Source of the DNA: Branchiostoma floridae
Lineage: Eukaryota; Chordata; Leptocardii; Amphioxiformes; Branchiostomatidae
Length of the DNA stretch: 44,569 nucleotides
Direction: 5' to 3'
Assembly: GCF_000003815.2 (NCBI RefSeq)
Contig: NW_023365704.1
Coordinates: 54,353-98,921 of the forward strand
Positions 1 through 9,959 of this stretch are shown here, piece by piece. Under the pieces are notes generated by a model. The model was not told where the DNA came from, did no database searches, and saw only the letters and a list, made by a program, of their open reading frames with translations. Both the position numbers and the translations under genes were made by a program. Within the stretch, counting starts at the first letter, position 1. The number at the start of each line of letters is the position of its first letter.

Positions 1-264
1 GCCTTGCTTCCCGTGGCAAAAAAATTGTATTCAGCTTGACTTTGCCGTAGCTGTGGGGTCTATTAGATTCCAAATTGTCTTCAGGCTGAAATTGTCTTAG
101 TACGCTTCCTATTGGACAGCTGAGATTGTCTTCGTTCCTAGTTAGAGCATAGAGGACCTGTTTCTTCCAGATCACTTCAGTGTCACTGACTAGAACTGGC
201 GGATTCCAGGTGAAACGTCTGACCGTTTCCAAAATCATATCCAGTTGCTTGAGTAGCTGCTTTT
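1..264 (-). CDS. Unidentified coding exon, open at the left edge
   Basis: On the minus strand a frame stays open from about 264 to the window edge (about 88 codons) and its composition looks like protein, including KQLLKQLDMILETVRRF, WKKQVLYALTRNEDN and SYGKVKLNTIFLP. An in-frame TGA lies just upstream, so this is an internal or terminal exon rather than a start; a possible acceptor is the CCAG before 264. I do not recognise the family. It lies downstream of copy A exon 2 on the same strand. However, exon 2 ends in phase 1 and this frame would need phase 0, so it may be a later exon of that gene, with one missing between, or belong to a different gene. The sequence homologous to copy B stops at about 310, so this exon has no counterpart there. 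Confidence 0.5.
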
Positions 265-397
265 TGGCATATGTTATTACCTGGATGTATAATCTTCATC
301 GACGTACCATGTGTGGATTGTTCAAATGGGATAAAATGATAGAACAGGAATGTAAAGGAAGCGCACTCACGTAAATTGATTTAATCGAACAACTTAC

Positions 398-443
398 CGA
401 TCAACTTCCATCCAGAGTCTTCATCGATTTCAGTTGTCATGTC
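398..443 (-). CDS. Copy A exon 2 (46 nt micro-exon)
   Basis: Minus strand: the acceptor TTTGCAG precedes an exon encoding DMTTEIDEDSGWKLI plus one base, followed by the donor GTAAGT. It joins exon 1 (4025-4573) in phase 0. The same micro-exon with the same splice sites is found in copy B at 26994-27039, with two replacements (I to V, S to F). Conservation of reading frame and both splice sites in the two copies is the main evidence that this is a real exon. Confidence 0.75.
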
Positions 444-498
444 CTGCAAAGTGGTAAAATCTTGAAATGAAACAGATTTCACCTTTCACTGTATTAAG

Positions 499-530
499 GG
501 GTCAGAGGTCACGCCAAGATGGCGGCCATG
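499..530 (+). promoter_or_regulatory. LINE 5' end with DR1 and YY1-like motifs
   Basis: The first bases of the element read GGGTCA-G-AGGTCA (499-511), a direct repeat of nuclear-receptor half-sites spaced by one base. They are followed by AAGATGGCGGCCAT (516-529), which matches the YY1 consensus. A YY1 site close to the 5' end also sets the transcription start of mammalian L1, so an internal promoter role is plausible here. This is inferred from motif match and position only. Confidence 0.4.
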
Positions 531-1038
531 GTTTGAGTTCTTGCTGAAAGGAATTTTGAATCCAGCTTAATCCTTGCAGTAAGAAGCACATGGAGGCCAA
601 CAAACATGCCATCTTTATTGTAGACAGGGTTTAGAGTACGATTTATTTTGTCCTTTTGTTTCTTTTGTTAGATAGAGCAAAAATCTTGGCAATCTTGTAC
701 CGTACCCCCTTCCCACCAGGACAGTTTGTTATTTTGTTTTCAACAGCGTTTTCTTTATGTTATCCACTCCCCTCCCTTATATTTGCGTGACCCAAGACCT
801 CCAAAATATTAGCGGCGTTGGGTTTCTAGTCACTTCCGTGTTATTCTCCAAAGTGACTGAACCGTCATTGTTGAAGTACGGAAGGGGGGGCAGAAGACGC
901 AAGGAGCCGCTCGAACTGTTCTAACCTCCAAGCTTGCGATAAAGGACATCTGGACGGGCCTCAGCTAACACCGGACTTGGCAACAGCGTAACCATGGTTG
1001 GTACACAGATAACAAAAGTAAGTTTTCCGTCAGCGAAA

Positions 1039-3799
1039 ATGCAGGTGAGAGTTGCAACATGGAACGTCCGAACACTACACCACACAGCAAAGGTGGAAAT
1101 ATAAAGTATTTGAAGAATACCAGCTAGGAGTTTTGGGTGTGAGTGAAACACATCTCCCAGTGAATGAAAGAAGAAGGATAGAGGGAGGAAAAACACTGCT
1201 ACTCTCGGGAAGGGATGATGGTCTGCATAGACAAGGGGTTTGCCTGCTGTTATCAAAACAGGCAACAGCTGCACTTGTGGAATGGGAACCAGTAAATGCC
1301 AGAATTATTAGAGCCCGCTTTTGTTCAGCACATGGAAAAGTATCAATACTACAGGTCTATGCACCTACAGAGGAAGCTAAAGACACTTAAAAAGACATGT
1401 TTTATAACCAACTGGAGAGTCTGCTAGGGCATCTACCAGGCCATGACACTGTGTTGCTATTGGGAGACTTTAATGCACAGGTTGGTGCCAACAACACAGG
1501 TTTCTCAACTGTGATGGGGACAGAGGGAGTTGGTATCCGGAACAAAAATGGTGAAAGGTTGATCGGCATTTGTAGCACTTATGGACTCGGTATAACAAGC
1601 ACATGGTTTAGACATCTCGACATACACAAAAGAACATGGAAGTCCCCAGATGGGAAAACGACCAACCAAATCGACTACATTTGCACATCAATTGGACAGA
1701 GGCAGAGTATAAGTAACTGTCGGGTATACAGAGGTGCAGACATTGACAGTGATCATCACCTTGTGATTGCAGAATGGATGGTAAAATTCAAACAACAGAA
1801 GAAAAAGAAAGGGAGCATGCGGTACAACTTGGACAAGTTAAAGTCAGATAATGTAACAAATAGGGCATACCAGGAAGAACTGAGAAACCATTATGCCAAA
1901 GTTAAACCTACCAGTGAGGTAGAGGAGGTGTACGACTCTGTACAGAGATACAGTTAACACATTCACTGCCAAAAACCTAGGGAAAGCACAGAAACCTAAC
2001 AAACCCTGGATACAACAAGACACATGGGAGGCTATAGAAGAGAGGAGAAATCTAAAAGAAGCAGCATCCAACAGAAACACACGTGCGAACCGGCAGAGAT
2101 ATGTAGCCCAAGCGAAGAAAGTGAGAAACCTAGCCAACAGAGACAGGCAAAGCTGGTTTGACGAACAGTCTCGCGATGCAGAAAAGGCAGCTAAAGCTGG
2201 TAACACACGTGTGGTATATGAGAAAATCAAGACTCTTACAGGTACACATGGGAAAAAACAGATGCAACAAAGATGGCAATATTCTCACAGATGAACACAG
2301 TCAGGAAAATAGGTGGGTTGAACACTTTTCCACGCTGCTCAATAGGCCTATTCCTGCAAACCCTCCAGTTATAATGTCAGCAGATGTAGACTTGCCAATT
2401 AATGTTGATCCCTTTACAATGGAAGAGACTGAAAAGGCAATTGGGAAGTTGAAGATAAGGAAAACTCCTGGAATTGACAACATAACAGCAGAGCAAATTA
2501 AAGCAGGAGGGTCAGCATCCACAGAATGGCTACATTTAATTTGCAACACAGTCCTAGCAACAGGAAAAGTACCCAAAGACTGGAAACGTGCGGTAATTTC
2601 TTAAACTACCAAAGAAAGGGGACTTAACATGTTGCGATATTTGGAGAGGAATTGCTCTGCTTTCTGTGCCAGGTAAAGTGCTGTCCTCGCTGATGCTGAA
2701 TAGAATTAGAAGGGTTGTTGATGTCCACATGAGAGAGGAACAAGCAGGATTCAGGAGTGGGAGGTCATGCATCGACCAAATCTTTGTCCTCAGACAGATC
2801 CTGGAGAAGTATGTAGCCAGAGACAGACCACTTACCATCAACTTCGTGGATTTCCAGAAGGCCTTCGACAGTGTGTACAAACCATCTTTATGGGCAATAT
2901 TGAGGCACTATGGAATACCGGAAAAATTTACGAGGGTCATCAAGGAATTGTACAACGGGTGCGAATGTGCTGTAAGGTTGGACATCGGAGATGTCTCGTC
3001 ATGGTACAGTGCTGTCACAGGTGTGCGACAGGGGTGTGTGCTATCACCACTTGGCAATGCTAAGTGAGGAAAGGGCAGACATGCAAGAAAAAACAACAAG
3101 CTAGACACTACTGGTTCCTCAGTTGGACTTTGCATCAATGAAAAGAAGACCAAAGTGATGACGGTCAAACAGGAAACAGCAGTGGCCATAAAGCTGAATG
3201 GGGAAAACCTAAAAGAGGTACCTCAGTTCACTTAACTGGGTAGCACAGCACATAAGGAAAATGACATTGATATTGAAATCAGAAACAGAATAGGACTCGG
3301 GTCAACTGCATTTAGAAAATTGAAGAAGGTTTGGAAAGACAAGCACATAATGATTGCAACAAAAATCCGCATCTACAATGCCTGTGTACTCACACGGTCA
3401 TGTACGGAGCCGAAACCTGGCAACTAACTTCCAACCAGGAAAAGAGATTAGATGCTGCAGACCAGAGATGGCTAAGGGCCATCCTAAGGATCAGATGGCA
3501 ACAGCACATCAGTAATGACACTGTCAGAAACCGTACTGGACAACCTAAACTCTCCACACTTATCCAGAAAGCAAGATTACCGTGGCTGGGGCATGTTGTG
3601 AGAATGTCAAGACAGAGACTCCCCAGAGTAGTGCTGAGCTGGCGTCCAGCTGGAAGGAGAAAGAGGACAAGCCATGACGTGGAGAAGAACAGTAGAGCGT
3701 GACCTGGCAGAGATGGGATGCACTCGGGAGGGAGTGCAGAGAGCAGCTTCAGACAGGAAGGCTTGGAGAACGATGAAGGCCCATCTCAGCGAAGTCTGA
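1039..3799 (+). pseudogene. LINE endonuclease-reverse transcriptase ORF remnant
   Basis: The remnant starts MQVRVATWNVRTL, the usual opening of an apurinic-type endonuclease. It continues with LLLGDFNAQVG (about 1458-1490), a TW motif, NQIDYI and SDHHLV (about 1757), which are endonuclease landmarks. Reverse-transcriptase blocks follow: TPGIDNITAEQIK, LLSVPGKVLSSLML, EEQAGFRSGRSCIDQIF, FVDFQKAFDSV and GVRQGCVLSP (to about 3050). The C-terminal thumb-like part includes SVGLCINEKKTKVM, MYGAETW and WLGHVVRMS. Several frameshifts and stops break the frame (about 1078-1100, 1389, 1957, 2604, 3065, 3236, 3702). The stretch that should carry the catalytic [FY]ADD box, between GVRQGCVLSP and the INEKKTK block, is missing, so the enzyme is dead beyond point mutations. 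Confidence 0.85.
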
Positions 3800-4024
3800 T
3801 ATGTGGCGAGGATGAGTGAGTGAGATGAGTGAGTATTAAGCACCCAATAACAGTCCTAAGCTGTACATGAAAAGAAAAATTGTTGTAAAGACTGCTACCG
3901 TCCAAGTGCTACTTGAGATCTTTGTGAGAACTAAAAAAAGCTCATCAGGGGTCAAAAATTAAAGCTGTATATAGCACTTTGAAAGGCAGTGGTAAGGCAC
4001 GTGCTGATCAGAAATAATACTTAC

Positions 4025-4573
4025 ATCATATACTTCATCATCCACAGTGCCAGCAGCACATGCCAAACTCTTCTTATCGTTCGGGCGTACTTTGTAGTAG
4101 TCGAAGAATTCTGGCTCTTTCTTACAGCCCTGTTCGGCAAATTCCGTGAGACTGTCGGCCACGATGTAGACTATGTCATCTTCGTCCATGTACACCCTGC
4201 CGCTTTGTGTCCCTACCATGATCAGGAGGCATTCGTTGAGTACTCCGATGACTTTTAGGTTTTCTGGTGGGTTAACGTACTCATTGCCACATTCCCAGAG
4301 TCTGAACTGCGCCCTTTCGTTTAGCTCTCCCTTCCACGGAGTGAAAACCTCTCCGTCTGAACCCAGGGAAATGGGGGTGCTGTCGTAGGTTCGGACGAAC
4401 GCTTGTAACTTGTGTGGGTCTGTGTAGTCCACACTTGCCAATTCTCTTTTGAGGCTGTCTTCTTTCCTTTTCTGGATGCGTGAACTTCTCTTCGCTCCAT
4501 TAGGAGAAGACTGTTCCACCTTTCTTTTACCTGATTGTACTTCCATCGTCACCAGTTGGTCCGTAGTCGACAT
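4025..4573 (-). CDS. Copy A exon 1: SUKH (SMI1/KNR4)-like protein
   Basis: This exon gives 183 codons from ATG at 4573 to a consensus donor (GAT|GTAAGTATT, exon end 4025), phase 0 to exon 2. A basic N-terminal segment (KRKVEQSSPNGAKRSSRIQK, about residues 16-35) could be a nuclear localisation signal. The C-terminal half has the pattern LWECGN, PPENLKVIGVLNE, MVGTQSGRVYMDED, VADSLTEFAEQG, which resembles the SMI1/KNR4 (SUKH) fold, a family known as immunity or scaffold proteins in bacteria and fungi. The family call is by eye. An in-frame ATG at about residue 10 (MEVQSGK) is shared with copy B and may be the true start. Copy B (27334-27909) is about 90 percent identical by eye. The gene is divergently arranged with the plus-strand gene at 5181. 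Confidence 0.7.
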
Positions 4574-5180
4574 CTCTTCGCTCCTTCGGTCTTTTTATTC
4601 TTCCAAGCTTTGAATTATAGAAGAGACACTCGGCTCGGCAATAGTTGTAATATTCCAGATTGGTCTATTCCTCCAACCTTCCACTGTTATTGCTGACCAC
4701 CAGCAGTCGGAGTATTTGTTGCTAAAACATCCGACAGCAGCTTTTTGTTGCGAACGTTTCTTTAGGCCCACTGTTAGTGGAAAAATATTTTGATTCCTTT
4801 CGTCGCAATGCCAAACTGATTAGACGGCAAAAACAAGGAAAGGGAATGGAACTTGTAGGTGCGACACAAATATGGCGACCGACAAAAAGCAGACAAAGGC
4901 AAGACGCAAAAGCATCATTGATATCATTAGTGCCTAGTCAAAGGATAAATATCATGTGACCGATGTTGTTCCAAACATTTGATGATTGGCTGAGGTGGTC
5001 GTAGATCCTTGTCCACAGTTCATTGCGTCATAGCGTCGCGGAATACCATTGGATAAAAACATGGTTTATAATGACTCCATATAATGTGCCCACGCCTTAA
5101 AAATTCAAACCTGATTGTTAAAGTAACGGGGCATTAACGGAAGCCAACATTTTGAACAAGTTAACCAAAAGAGTTCGGCC
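4574..5180. promoter_or_regulatory. Shared intergenic region between divergent genes
   Basis: About 600 bp separate copy A (minus) from the gene starting at 5181 (plus), so both promoters must lie here or overlap. Much of it (about 4600-5030) is conserved upstream of copy B (about 27930-28530), including the blocks TTAGGCCCACTGTTAGTGG-like, GGTGCGACACAAATATGGCG and CATGTGACCG. These are candidate conserved promoter elements. No clear TATA box was seen. Confidence 0.45.
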
Positions 5181-5381
5181 ATGGCTTCCTCAAGTAATGA
5201 TAGAAATAAAACGGAAAAACGTCGACTGAAGAAGCAGCGACAACGCAAACTATTTTATGAAAGGGAATGCAATGTTTTCGTTGAAAGTTTCATGTCACTG
5301 ATGGACGAATTGACAAAACGGTTTGGTTCGACACGCCTACAAAGCGAAAACGTGGATAAGTTCAATGAACTTACAGAAAGG
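5181..5381 (+). CDS. Deaminase-motif gene, exon 1
   Basis: The ATG at 5181 lies in a good context (GCCATGG). The exon encodes 67 residues: a Ser-rich start, then a strongly basic stretch (EKRRLKKQRQRKLFYERE) and an amphipathic helix-like region (FVESFMSLMDELTKRFGS) with coiled-coil character. It ends at AGG|GTAAGA in phase 0. It joins exon 2 (5782-5970) and exon 3 (6204-6941), both also phase 0, to give a 375-residue protein. The basic start suggests nucleic-acid or nuclear association (inference). The motifs that hint at function are in exon 3. Confidence 0.75.
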
Positions 5382-5457
5382 GTAAGAAAATGGTATCTCC
5401 GATACTAAAGTTCAATTATTTTATTTTAATCTTTCTCGATAGCTCCCATCAAGGGCA

Positions 5458-5656
5458 ACGTCACATTTCCAAACCGGCTCTCGGCCGGGCTGTTTGTGGA
5501 AACGAAAATAGAAATGTACACGTAAAAATATATACACAAAAAAATCCCCACAACTTTTCTCTTTAAGTCTTATGTATTTTAGTGTATTTTCTATCATTAT
5601 CATCCTTTTTGTTCCTGAAAGCTGCCCAGTAGGGCCCTGGTTTGGAAATGTGACGT
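5458..5656. mobile_element. Short MITE in intron 1 of the deaminase-motif gene
   Basis: A 199 bp element is bounded by a perfect 18 bp terminal inverted repeat, ACGTCACATTTCCAAACC at 5458-5475 and its reverse complement at 5639-5656. The similarity continues imperfectly inward (CCGG/GGCC-rich). There is no coding capacity. It sits in the intron 5382-5781 without disturbing splice sites. No certain target duplication was seen. Confidence 0.7.
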
Positions 5657-5781
5657 AGGCCTAACTCATTCAGGTAGATGAATGGTTAATCAGCACTGTA
5701 GTGTATCAAGGGATTGTTCACTCCCTTAAATACATTCTACATGCTATATTGGTTAACGCAGTTTTTCTTTATGATTTCTAG

Positions 5782-5970
5782 TTCGTAACCAGCGTCCTAT
5801 TTTGGGCGGTAGTGAAGCCAACTGATGGCCTGAGTGTTGAGGGGATACCTTCTCTACGAGACATTCCAAACGTGGACGTAATGGGCCTCTTGGATAAGTT
5901 GCGTAGTACTCCACATCCTCAAAATGCCACACAAGCGCCGGTGCCGCCGATGATTTTAATCTTGAACGAG
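5782..5970 (+). CDS. Deaminase-motif gene, exon 2
   Basis: The acceptor TGATTTCTAG ends at 5781 and the donor GAG|GTCAGT follows 5970; both boundaries are phase 0 and the 63-codon frame between is open, starting FVTSVLFWAVVKPTDG. The first 10 residues are hydrophobic; the rest is proline-rich near the end (STPHPQNATQAPVPPM). I see no known domain. The frame is fixed because the two alternative frames hit stops early. Confidence 0.65.
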
Positions 5971-6203
5971 GTCAGTACCTTGATTTTATTTTTCTGTTTG
6001 TTTCATCTCTTTCTCTCTCTTCATCCCTCTCCCCTTCTCTCTCTCTTCCTTTCGGCACATCGTTTTAACTTATGATACATGTATATTTGATATTTGTAGA
6101 ATGCCCATGAGAATCGTACCATTCACAAATTCCGTTCTTCTTGCACATTCATGCACGAAGCAGATGTCCAAAATGTTTGAATATCGATATGTTTCTGTTC
6201 CAG

Positions 6204-6941
6204 GTCTGGGCTCACTTCCCAGAAATGGACAATAATATGAAGATTGAGTGGTTGCGAAACTTCAACAAAACAATTCAAGACAGTCTTCCACTTCCGAAAA
6301 GGGACATTCGCGGAGCAAATTCGTTTTTGTGTACAAACTTATGCTTTCTGAAGTGCAACGATAACCATTGTTGGGGTGTGAGTGTTCCTCTGAGCACTTT
6401 CTTTGGAAAACATTTCTATATTCGCAATTCATGTAAGTTTCACTTTCATCCACTGGTCGGGATAAATGTTCTTCTGAACCCAGATGAACCAGGGAAATAT
6501 AAACTTCATGCAACAACAGATATCCCATCGATTAATTGTGAAACGCTCCAATTTAAGGAATCTGAGAGTAGCACTCCACACAGATTTCTAGATAATGTTT
6601 GGTGCGCTACACCATGCGAACACTGTAAGGGACTTTATCCTCCATACGACAACGATGGACAAAACACATATGGGTTTGTTAGATATGAGACAGAACCTCA
6701 GATACAGCCACAGATGCAGCCACAACTACAGCCACAGATGCAGCCACAAGTGCAGCAACAGATACAGCGTAAGCCCCGGCCATCTTGGCCAGTAGGTAAC
6801 TGTGCAGAAAATGCCGCTTTCAGCAAAATGTTTTACCAGTTGCGCCTTCATTGCAAAGTAACGAGTGGTGAGTTAGTGGATTCAGTGTTTGATTATCTTG
6901 AAGGCACACCCAAAGACTTTGTTGAGAAAGGTGACATGTAA
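6204..6941 (+). CDS. Deaminase-motif gene, exon 3 (PCxxC and GNCAE motifs)
   Basis: The acceptor TTTCTGTTCCAG ends at 6203; 245 codons run to TAA at 6939-6941. The exon begins VWAHFPEMDNNMKIEWLRNF. The middle is Cys/His-rich (FLCTNLCFLKCNDNHCWG; HFHPLVGINVLLNP). Two motifs stand out: WCATPCEHCKG (codons from about 6600) and WPVGNCAENAAFSKM (codons from about 6786). PCxxC plus C/H-A-E supply the three zinc ligands and catalytic Glu of the CMP/dCMP deaminase superfamily, including toxin-type families where Cys replaces His. Here the PCxxC comes first, opposite to the usual order. Between them lies a low-complexity run of PQ(M/L/V/I)Q units (about 6695-6765). Function is inferred from motifs only; a different zinc-binding protein is possible. 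Confidence 0.75.
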   Translation, partial: VWAHFPEMDNNMKIEWLRNFNKTIQDSLPLPKRDIRGANSFLCTNLCFLKCNDNHCWGVSVPLSTFFGKHFYIRNSCKFHFHPLVGINVLLNPDEPGKYKLHATTDIPSINCETLQFKESESSTPHRFLDNVWCATPCEHCKGLYPPYDNDGQNTYGFVRYETEPQIQPQMQPQLQPQMQPQVQQQIQRKPRPSWPVGNCAENAAFSKMFYQLRLHCKVTSGELVDSVFDYLEGTPKDFVEKGDM

Positions 6942-7162
6942 CATGAATTTTGGCCACCACTTTTCACTTTTGTATTCCCTTGTCCCAGACATGCATACTT
7001 GAAATGATACCTTTATGTGTTTGGACTTGCCTTGTTAGTAACTCTATAACTAGCAAACTGCATTTCTACAAACTATTGAAAATGCATGTGTGTTACATGA
7101 CTTACTACTGCTCAACTTTAAAGCCGGTCAGTACCCATTCACATGAAAAAAAGCAAATGTGT

Positions 7163-8209
7163 AAAATGAGGAATCCGATTAAAATGACCCAATCGGATTA
7201 CATTTTCGTCATGTGAACACAGCTAATCCGATTGGATTCCCCTTTTGGATTGGATTGCGATCCACCTCGCGAGGTGGATTCGGTGGATTGCCGAGCAATT
7301 CGATTGACCAAAATCGCCCATGTGATAGCGATTGGATTGGATTCCGGCTTGTTTCATCGTTTTGACGTCGTACAGTGGACCTTGGACATACAATCATACC
7401 CACAACATGGCAAAAAGTAAGGTACACGGATTTAGAAAAGACGTTTATGGGCAAGTTTGCTTGTAAAAATTATCTTACCGCTATGGTTAATCACATACGG
7501 ACGTCGCAATATTCGCCGGAACGCCGGTTCTTTCGGCAGCGCGGCAGAAGACCGACTAGTTCATTTCGGCAATATTGCCCATGAAAAAACGTGTGGTTTT
7601 GTTTCTCTTCTGTTGTTGGAGTCAATGTCCCAACACCACTAAAAAGGCAAATATTCAACGAGAAAAACAGTCGGAAGCGTGTCAAAACAGAATTTTCGAT
7701 CTTCGGTTACTTCACTGCAAGCATATGGGCGAGCATTTTTTAAACGAAACACGGACATCTTTTATTTCAGAAAAAGTACGTAAATGAAGTCAAACGTTTC
7801 AGTAGCAGTTTCTCCTATTCTTCTACAACAGATACATTTACATTTTGTACAGTTAAATGTAGAGTATAATCACACCACGTACAACATTTCCATTCCCAGT
7901 GTAATAGACTATCCCAATGACCCCGATATGACCTAGAATCCGCCATGTTCTTTAGTGTGTGTTGCCGAGCCGACCGTCGACGCGTCAAAATCTTACCCAA
8001 ACCAGCCGATTTCTCAAGAGTTATCATTAATATCGATGTTGCTACATCCTTCAAAATTATGAAGTAGTCTGGCAACATTTTGGAAGCACGACGCGTGCCC
8101 GACTCGGGGTGGTCGCTGTCGCAAGTTTGAGTTTAATCCGATTGTGTAAAAATCATGTGAACGCATTTTTTTTAATACGATAGAAAATTTTAATCGGTTT
8201 CCTCGTTTA
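7163..8209. mobile_element. Non-autonomous DNA transposon with long imperfect TIRs
   Basis: The left end (7163-7219: AAAATGAGGAATCCGATTAA, then ATCGGATTA and ATGTGAAC) matches the reverse complement of the right end (8133-8209: AAACGAGGAAACCGATTAAA, then ATGTGAAC and AATCGGATTA) in the same order. The roughly 1.05 kb between holds only short ORFs. Around 7240-7345 many ATCCGATTGGATT-type words and a palindrome (CCACCTCGCGAGGTGG) occur. A boundary or target duplication could not be fixed. Confidence 0.65.
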
Positions 8210-8459
8210 ACTCACTTGTTTTTTTAGAGTTCTGTTAGATGATTTTGTTTTATAAATCGTCATTGTATAATTGGAACGATTTCTGAAAGATGTAAAATCA
8301 AGTTTTAAAGCTATGAATGCATGGGCGCTTCGCAATCATAAAATATACACATACAGTAAATACATGGCAGAATTTTGTCGGTCAATATATGGATATCTTA
8401 CCCCTTTTCTCTTACCTTTTTGTTATTGTCTAAGTGCTTTTTGATGATCATTGGACGCC

Positions 8460-9090
8460 GGTACAGCTCCTACTCAAAAACGCTAGAACAGCTCAATATC
8501 CAACGCCTATCAGACCGCCGTCGTATCATGTGTGTTGACTTTGCTACCAAAGTTGAGAAATCCCCACGCTTCTGTTCTTGGCTGCCCCCTACCCGTGTCC
8601 AACACCACGGCAGAAACTTACGCAACTCTGGACAGTACCAGCAGCCTTCTGGATCAAAGCGCTACAGGACAAGTGCCATCCCGGCCATTGTGGAAACACT
8701 TAATGAACTCTAGCTGAACTTTACTCCTCAGTGACACTATTACTATTATTGCCTCCTTATGGAGACTTACGAACTCGTTTTTACAACTTTGTTTTGTTGA
8801 AGTTTTAACTTTGTTTTGTTGAAGTTTTAAAGGTCTATATAAAGTCTAAACCATTGAATAGCGGAATTTTTTCATCATAACTAATTCGTAGTACTTCGAA
8901 ATTGTATTCTAAGTAGAAACTATTGTTTTGATCTTATGATTGATCCATTGTTCTAACGTCGCTCATAAAGTTTGCTAATTGTTGTACTTTGGAATGGAAC
9001 ATTATTGTAATGACCTCGCAATTCAGCCTCCTAGGCTGCCAGGAGGACTGTTATGCCTAATGCTTCTTAATAAACCAGTCTACTACTACT
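8460..9090 (+). mobile_element. 5'-truncated LINE 3' end (RT C-terminus plus 3' UTR)
   Basis: From about 8478 to the stop at 8711-8713 the frame reads LEQLNIQRLSDRRRIMCVDF, then FCSWLPPTRVQHHGRNLRN and RYRTSAIPAIVETLNEL. This is the usual C-terminal tail of many non-LTR reverse transcriptases (CR1/L2-like): LSxRR, CxxFA, RxxxR and a final xSxIPxxxxLLN. A 3' UTR of about 370 bp follows and ends in an ACTACTACTA-type tail near 9090. Everything upstream of the tail is missing, which is typical 5' truncation. Clade is uncertain. Confidence 0.65.
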
Positions 9091-9959
9091 AAATCTTCTC
9101 ATTCAGATCTATAGCGCTTTCACGCTGCTCCGACCGGCCGATACTCATGCGATAGCTAGTATTTGATCGCATGACAAACAGCGCAGGTAAACTCATTGAG
9201 AGCTTGGGAATGATTCTACGTCAAGACCGGACATTAGCTTGCCATCGAATTGAATTCCACTGCTAGTGCCATGGGACCAAATTCTACTTTTAGAGCAACA
9301 AGTGGCCTCCAGCTGCCTATTACCCAGTCTACCGAGGGTCGGGCGGGCTCTCTGTGGGTGGGGTGGGGTGATCCCCGCCGCTCGGATCGCCAGACGCGCC
9401 CCTGCCTAATATCTCTACATGGTACACAAGTTTCTGTCCCGTCGGCTGGGGTGATTTGGAGTTCCTTCGGCTCCGTGGAGGCCCTACGTGTCTCACGATG
9501 GATTGGATACCACTGCTACGAACTTGCACGTCCACGCTTGGAATTCTGCAGCGACTGTGATAAATGTATATGCTCCTGACTAGCAACTGTTTGTCTAAAA
9601 GGACACTTGGACATCATGATTTACAGAGGAGGGATGCTGAATTCAAGAGACCTACATGAATTTTCTGTCATCAAATTTGGAGCGACTGTACAGTGGAGCA
9701 AGGACAACGTTCATAACGTCCTTGAGTGGAGCGACTGCGGATAATATAAACCCCACAACAACAGGATGGTGGACCGACAAACCTTTGGAAGCCAAAGGAG
9801 CGACAGCACTAAGTACATATTATGAAGGAACGCGTCAGGAGCGGTCGACTCTCAAAAAATAAAACGAAAAACAACGAAAGATAATTCACAATTCAGAAAG
9901 AATAAAGGCAAACACACTATATACAGGGGAAAGAAAAGGCTATGAGGGTAAATTTTTTT
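9091..9959. other. No gene recognised
   Basis: Short ORFs on both strands (for example 9250-9579) have no recognisable domain and overlap G/C-rich, repeat-like DNA. I see nothing here that I can support as a gene. Confidence 0.5.

Larger units (their letters stand above)
499..3832 (+). mobile_element. RTE-like LINE, near full length, inactivated
   Basis: This is an insertion of about 3.33 kb in intron 1 of copy A, flanked by GTATTAAG (491-498 and 3833-3840), which looks like a target-site duplication. Copy B has an uninterrupted intron at the same place. The element has a 5' leader of about 540 bp, a single degraded ORF and a 3' end made of short GATGAGTGAGTG-type repeats. Length, single ORF and tail fit the RTE/BovB-like clade (the type often annotated craniofacial-development-protein-2-like). 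It is antisense to the host gene. Clade assignment is from memory of the family and should be tested by RT phylogeny. Confidence 0.85.

Noticed and set aside
921-1274. 117-codon minus-strand ORF
   Set aside because: It is antisense to the LINE endonuclease, which explains the open frame; no motif.
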